This document shows positions 60,582 through 64,000 of a stretch of 64,000 nucleotides of DNA, in pieces. Position numbers and translations under genes: made by a program. Below the pieces are notes generated by a model that was not told the origin of the DNA, did no database searches, and worked only from the letters and a program-made list of their open reading frames with translations. Within the stretch, counting starts at the first letter, position 1; each line of letters starts with the position of its first letter. Origin of the DNA: Exiguobacterium indicum HHS 31 (lineage in GTDB: Bacteria > Bacillota > Bacilli > Exiguobacteriales > Exiguobacteriaceae); assembly GCF_001939065.1 (NCBI RefSeq), contig NZ_MPSZ01000001.1, forward strand, positions 744,001 through 808,000, read 5' to 3'.

Positions 60582-60614
60582 AAAAAAACTGACTCCGCGA
60601 AGGCGGAATCAGTT
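60582..60614 (-). terminator. Rho-independent terminator of 60627-61679
   Basis: On the minus strand, ACTGATTCCGC pairs with GCGGAGTCAGT, followed by seven T residues. Confidence 0.82.
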
Positions 60615-60626
60615 AAGGAAGAATCA

Positions 60627-61679
60627 TTATTTATTCATGACACGACCGCGTGTTGCGACGCGTGAGCCGACGATTCCTGCGAATGACGTGAAGATAAGAG
60701 TCAGAAGCAGTCCGACGAACGCCCAGATTGAAACTTTTGACGCCGTTTGTGTCGCTTGTTCTGTTTGCTCGCGGACATCTTGGACCGTTTTCTTAAGGTC
60801 AGCGGATGTTTCATCAAGCGTTTGTTTAGCAGTCTCAATTTGTTGCGTCGTTTCTTTTGTTGCCGTGTTGAGACCATCAACGATGTTTTGCGTCGCTTCT
60901 TCCGCTTCAGCACCTGTCAAATCGGTGTTTTTCGCAACAGCATCAGCGATTTTATCTTCATCGACTGATTTCTCGATTTTTTCAGCTCGTGCTGTCAACG
61001 AATCACCAAGATCCTGGACGATCGTATCGAAGTTCTCTGGTTTCGTGATCGCTTCCTTACCAGCAGCCGTGACGTCTTCTTGAACAGCGTCAAGTTCGTT
61101 CTGCAAGTAACCTGGTTGCAATTCTTTGATGTCCGTATCTTTTAAGATTTCGTCGACGTTCCCTTCAAGTTCTTTCGTATCAACTTGTGACACGTTTTTC
61201 GTAATCGAATCGAATCCTTTCGTCGCAGCGTCTTGCGCCGTCGAAGCAACGGATCCGATGCCGTTACCAGCCGCACCACCGACCGTACCGAGTAGTGAGC
61301 CGACCGATTGTAACGTATTGACCGTCGTGAACGTCAAGAGAGCGAACAGTAGGATGACGCTCGTCGACCATGTCAAGAAACCGTGGACGAGACCGGCACG
61401 TGCCGACGTCACACCGGAGACGAATCCGGCAACGAACAGCGAGATGAGCAATGAAAGGATTGCCCAGATGATCAAGCCAGTTCCAACACCATCGAACGGG
61501 TTATTTGACGTGACGTCCGTGACGCCGAGACCGATCGCTGAACCGATTAAACTAAATAAGATCAATAAAGATAGAAATGATACCACACCTGCAAAAATCG
61601 AGCTCCATGAGATGTTACGACCTGCTCCGTCCGCTTCCGCTCGGAAATACGACGAAAAGCCTTTGTTTGTCTTTTCCAT
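60627..61679 (-). CDS. Membrane protein with long extracytoplasmic coiled-coil region
   Basis: A 350-residue protein. Three hydrophobic segments lie in residues about 25-130 (including FAGVVSFLSLLILFSLIGSA and a GFVSGVTSARAGLVHG turn). An acidic, alanine/threonine-rich helical region of about 170 residues follows (TKETTQQIETAKQTLDETSA), then a final helix and a basic tail. The N-terminal part resembles YrzE-like proteins. Possible envelope-structuring or stress role; not established. ATG 61679 is about 11 nt after GAGAGG. Confidence 0.65.
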   Translation of the reverse strand: MEKTNKGFSSYFRAEADGAGRNISWSSIFAGVVSFLSLLILFSLIGSAIGLGVTDVTSNNPFDGVGTGLIIWAILSLLISLFVAGFVSGVTSARAGLVHGFLTWSTSVILLFALLTFTTVNTLQSVGSLLGTVGGAAGNGIGSVASTAQDAATKGFDSITKNVSQVDTKELEGNVDEILKDTDIKELQPGYLQNELDAVQEDVTAAGKEAITKPENFDTIVQDLGDSLTARAEKIEKSVDEDKIADAVAKNTDLTGAEAEEATQNIVDGLNTATKETTQQIETAKQTLDETSADLKKTVQDVREQTEQATQTASKVSIWAFVGLLLTLIFTSFAGIVGSRVATRGRVMNK

Positions 61680-61926
61680 AATAAGCACTACCTCTCCCCA
61701 AATTGGTCTTTCAAGTTCGAGATGTTCATGAATGTAAAAGCTTCATCTCAAGTTTCTTACGCGCATAGCTCTTATATAACCGGTAACTAAATAAGAGAAA
61801 CCTAGTATTACAGGTACATGATTAATGGTCGCCTGAACTTCAACGAAGTGATATTGGTTGCGTTTGAAGAAAAAGCATCGTACACTTTTATCAAGTGTCA
61901 CGTTATACTGTACAGTTTGAAATCAA

Positions 61927-61964
61927 AAGGAGGTGATCCCCCACTTTTAGGGGGATACAAGTTG
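61927..61964 (+). promoter_or_regulatory. Shine-Dalgarno and TTG start separated by a hairpin
   Basis: AAAAGGAGGTGATC at 61925-61938 is complementary to about 13 nt of the 16S rRNA 3' end. The TTG start is at 61962, too far for normal initiation. Between them ATCCCCC (61936-61942) pairs perfectly with GGGGGAT (61950-61956). When folded, the stem brings the box to within about 5-6 nt of the start, so folding may control or enable translation. Confidence 0.65.
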
Positions 61965-63263
61965 GACATCGTCTTAACACTGAATTTGTTGTTGCTCGTC
62001 GTATTGATTGGTTTGACCGCGTTTTTCGTCGGTTCGGAATTTGCTGTCGTTAAAGTCCGGATGTCACGTCTCGACCAGATGGTGCAAGAAGGAAAAAAGG
62101 GAGCAGTACTTGCGAAGAAGGTCGCAGGAGATCTCGATTATTACTTGTCGGCCTGTCAGCTCGGTATCACAATCACTGCACTTGGTCTGGGTGCACTCGG
62201 GAAACCGACCGTCGAGAAATTGTTGACACCGGTCTTTGATGAACTTGGTGTCGCCGTTTCGCTGTCAACGATTCTCTCATACAGTATCGCTTTCATCTTC
62301 GTGACGTTTCTCCACGTCGTCATCGGAGAACTTGCACCGAAGACGCTCGCGATCCAGTATGCGGAACGGATGACGTTACTGCTAGCTCCTTCACTCTATG
62401 TATTCGGAAAAGTCATGTATCCGTTCATCTGGATCATGAACGGTTCGGCCCGTGTCCTCTTGCGGATGTTCGGTGTGAAACCTGCCGGTCACGAACAAGC
62501 CCATTCCGAAGAAGAGTTGAAGATCATCATGGCACAAAGTTTTCAAAGTGGTGAGATCAATCAATCGGAACTCGCCTTGATGCAAAACGTCTTTGCGTTT
62601 GATGAGCGTGTCACGCGCGACATCATGGTGCCACGGATGAACATGATGGTCATTTCGGACGAGATGAGTTGGGAAAATCTATTACAGACGATGTCTGATA
62701 ATCCGTATACACGTTACCCGGTCAGTGAAGGAACGGATAAGGACCGGATTAGTGGTTATATCAACGTCAAGGAAGTGCTCGCCCATCACGCGGTACAAGA
62801 CGAACGAGAACTTGCATCGTTCCTTAAACCGTTGCCGGTCGTTTCGGAATTGACACCGCTGCAAGAAACACTCTTGAAGATGAAGCAGACACGGTCACAC
62901 ATCGCTCTCGTCATCGACGAGTATGGTGGGACATCCGGTTTGATCACGATGGAGGATATTTTGGAGGAAATCGTCGGTGATATCCGTGATGAATTCGATG
63001 AAGCGGAGCAAGCCGAAATCGAACAGTTACCGGACGGCTCGTACCGCTTAGCGGGTACTGTCCTATTAGTTGAAATTGAAGAACGATTTGGTCTTCGGTT
63101 CACTGAAGCAGAGGCGGTCGACACGATCGGTGGGTATATCCAATCACAGACGGCTGCTTTTGAAGAGGGAACGATCGTAGCAGATGAGGCGTTTACGCTT
63201 GAAATCTTGCGTTCTGCCCAATATCAGATTCAGGATGTCAAGTTGACCCTGCCGTCAAGCTAA
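61962..63263 (+). CDS. CNNM/CorC-type membrane protein (HlyC/CorC family), TTG start
   Basis: A 433-residue transporter-like protein with a DUF21 (CNNM) membrane domain (residues about 1-195, with SEFAVVKVRMSRLDQM and HVVIGELAPKTLAIQ), two CBS domains (about 215-330, starting DIMVPRMNM) and a C-terminal CorC_HlyC domain (about 350-430). Relatives such as B. subtilis YhdP/MpfA export Mg2+. TTG 61962 fits the family N-terminus; the frame upstream to 61818 has no support. Its ribosome site is separated from the start by a hairpin. Confidence 0.9.
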   Translation: MDIVLTLNLLLLVVLIGLTAFFVGSEFAVVKVRMSRLDQMVQEGKKGAVLAKKVAGDLDYYLSACQLGITITALGLGALGKPTVEKLLTPVFDELGVAVSLSTILSYSIAFIFVTFLHVVIGELAPKTLAIQYAERMTLLLAPSLYVFGKVMYPFIWIMNGSARVLLRMFGVKPAGHEQAHSEEELKIIMAQSFQSGEINQSELALMQNVFAFDERVTRDIMVPRMNMMVISDEMSWENLLQTMSDNPYTRYPVSEGTDKDRISGYINVKEVLAHHAVQDERELASFLKPLPVVSELTPLQETLLKMKQTRSHIALVIDEYGGTSGLITMEDILEEIVGDIRDEFDEAEQAEIEQLPDGSYRLAGTVLLVEIEERFGLRFTEAEAVDTIGGYIQSQTAAFEEGTIVADEAFTLEILRSAQYQIQDVKLTLPSS

Positions 63264-63266
63264 TAG

Positions 63267-63318
63267 AAAGACCCGTTTTGCTTAGTAGTTCAATCTACTA
63301 AGCAGGCGGGTCTTGTTT
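63267..63318 (+). terminator. Rho-independent terminator
   Basis: AAGACCCG and GCTTAGTAG pair with CTACTAAGC and CGGGTCTT around a short loop, followed by a modest T-tract. Confidence 0.75.
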
Positions 63319-63435
63319 AATGGACCGAGGACTTATCGCGTTCATCAAAAAAGTAAAAAAGTGTCATTCGATCAATGATGAACATGATGATAATTCTGAC
63401 CGACGAGATCACGAATCGATAAGATATGGCGATAA

Positions 63436-63504
63436 GCTAACGTATATCTACTAGATGTTAGGGAAAAAGGCTAACTTCAATCAATAAACTAATCTAGGTT
63501 AGCC
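63436..63504. repeat. Paired GCTAAC/GTTAG inverted repeats upstream of hemAT
   Basis: GCTAAC near 63435 with GTTAG near 63457, and GGCTAAC (63469-63475) with GTTAGCC (63498-63504), form two successive stems that share the same words. Nothing else is recognised in the 330 bp between the CNNM and hemAT genes. Confidence 0.4.
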
Positions 63505-63591
63505 ATAATTATTGTGATTTTCCATTCAATTGTCAGAGAATCTAGACGATATAAGGAATGAAGTTCACAAATGAATGAGGGAGAGAAGCAT

Positions 63592-64000
63592 ATGAAATGG
63601 TTCGCGAAATCAGCATCACCGTCCTTCGATGCGCGCATCGAAGACGAACGCGCTCATGTCGTGTTGAATGTTCCGACATCCTTACATGAACAATTACGTT
63701 TAATCGGTCTAGAAGCAGTCGATTTACAAATTGTCCGGGTCATCCGCGAAGATGTATCCCGTTGGATGCCGAGCATGGTCGACGCGTTCTACGAGGAGCT
63801 GGTTCGTGTTCCGTCACTCCGGCATTTGATTGAACAGCATTCGACGCTCGAACGATTGAAAGGCACTCTCGCTCGGCATATCCTACAAATGTTCGATGGT
63901 CAGGTGACGATGGACTACATCGAAGCCCGGCGCCGGATCGCTGAACGACATGTTCAAATCGGGCTGCATAATAAATGGTATATTGCTGCCTTTCAAAAAG
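63592..64000 (+). CDS. hemAT: HemAT globin-coupled aerotaxis sensor (5' part)
   Basis: ATG 63592 opens a frame that runs off the window after 136 codons. The product matches the N-terminal globin domain of HemAT, the haem oxygen sensor of bacilli: VDAFYEELVRVPSLRHLIEQ, then HSTLERLKGTLARHI and RRRIAERHVQIGL, where the last His is the likely haem ligand, followed by KWYIAAFQ. In the complete protein an MCP signalling domain should follow. GGGAGAG precedes the ATG. Confidence 0.9.
   Translation, partial: MKWFAKSASPSFDARIEDERAHVVLNVPTSLHEQLRLIGLEAVDLQIVRVIREDVSRWMPSMVDAFYEELVRVPSLRHLIEQHSTLERLKGTLARHILQMFDGQVTMDYIEARRRIAERHVQIGLHNKWYIAAFQK

Noticed and set aside
60568-61731. Long open frames on the plus strand opposite the coiled-coil membrane protein
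   Set aside because: They lie opposite a well-supported gene and have no ribosome sites. The open frames follow from its codon bias.
1-64000. CRISPR arrays, tRNA and rRNA genes, intact insertion sequences or prophage genes
   Set aside because: No regularly spaced repeats, cloverleaf genes, transposases, integrases or phage structural genes were seen when reading both strands.

Overview
The window looks like chromosomal DNA of a low-to-mid GC Firmicute, most probably Exiguobacterium (close to E. sibiricum, antarcticum or undae). The strongest evidence is a complete proton-pump rhodopsin at 47429-48175. Its key residues fall at exactly the positions known for E. sibiricum rhodopsin: H57, D85, K96 in place of the usual carboxylate donor, D221 and K225. 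Bacillus-type Shine-Dalgarno sites, TTG/GTG starts, and perfect cre and Fur-like boxes agree. No rRNA, tRNA, CRISPR array, prophage or intact insertion sequence was found.

Layout. 0-10 kb: a soluble PAS-MCP chemoreceptor, a CzcD zinc exporter with a textbook promoter and operator, MFS exporters, flavohemoglobin, and an SgrR-like regulator divergent from an MFS gene. 10-15 kb: small regulator plus membrane-protein modules (XRE, PadR-HAAS), a CPBP protease, and a GntR-DMT-DUF554 operon. 15-23 kb: Nudix and arylamine acetyltransferase genes, a Fur-controlled ferric-siderophore uptake operon without its ATPase, a three-gene ABC-2 exporter operon, and a DUF2089 module. 24-30 kb: a beta-glucoside utilisation locus made of a PTS IIB-IIA-IIC set, a GH1 6-phospho-beta-glucosidase and a GntR/UTRA regulator, divergent from an unusual phosphomannose isomerase-ROK kinase fusion, with a promoter carrying a candidate GntR site and a perfect cre box. 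30-37 kb: an AT-rich accessory stretch of small hypothetical genes, with a decayed HNH endonuclease, a DUF3885 gene interrupted by an amber codon and other remnants. 37-48 kb: a ROK-MFS-VOC operon, a second PAS-MCP, a membrane MCP, several GNAT acetyltransferases and the rhodopsin. 48-54 kb: a cysteine-rich MarR/flavoprotein pair divergent from an ArsN/PAT-like acetyltransferase, and a YusW-like lipoprotein. 54-64 kb: an XRE-membrane module, a 370-bp stretch of nested hairpins, an amine oxidase-PhzF-HAD trio, a TetR-NorA-like pair, a large membrane/coiled-coil protein, a CNNM/CorC protein whose Shine-Dalgarno and start codon are separated by a hairpin, and the start of a HemAT oxygen sensor.

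How the genes work together. Most of the window is environmental sensing and detoxification: four chemoreceptors (two soluble PAS, one membrane, one haem), metal, drug and NO defence, nine GNAT acetyltransferases, and four cases of a DNA-binding regulator paired with a small integral-membrane partner. Carbon use is represented by the beta-glucoside locus, and light energy by the rhodopsin. No retinal or carotenoid synthesis genes are in the window. All functional calls are from reading sequence and remembered family motifs; no database search was run.
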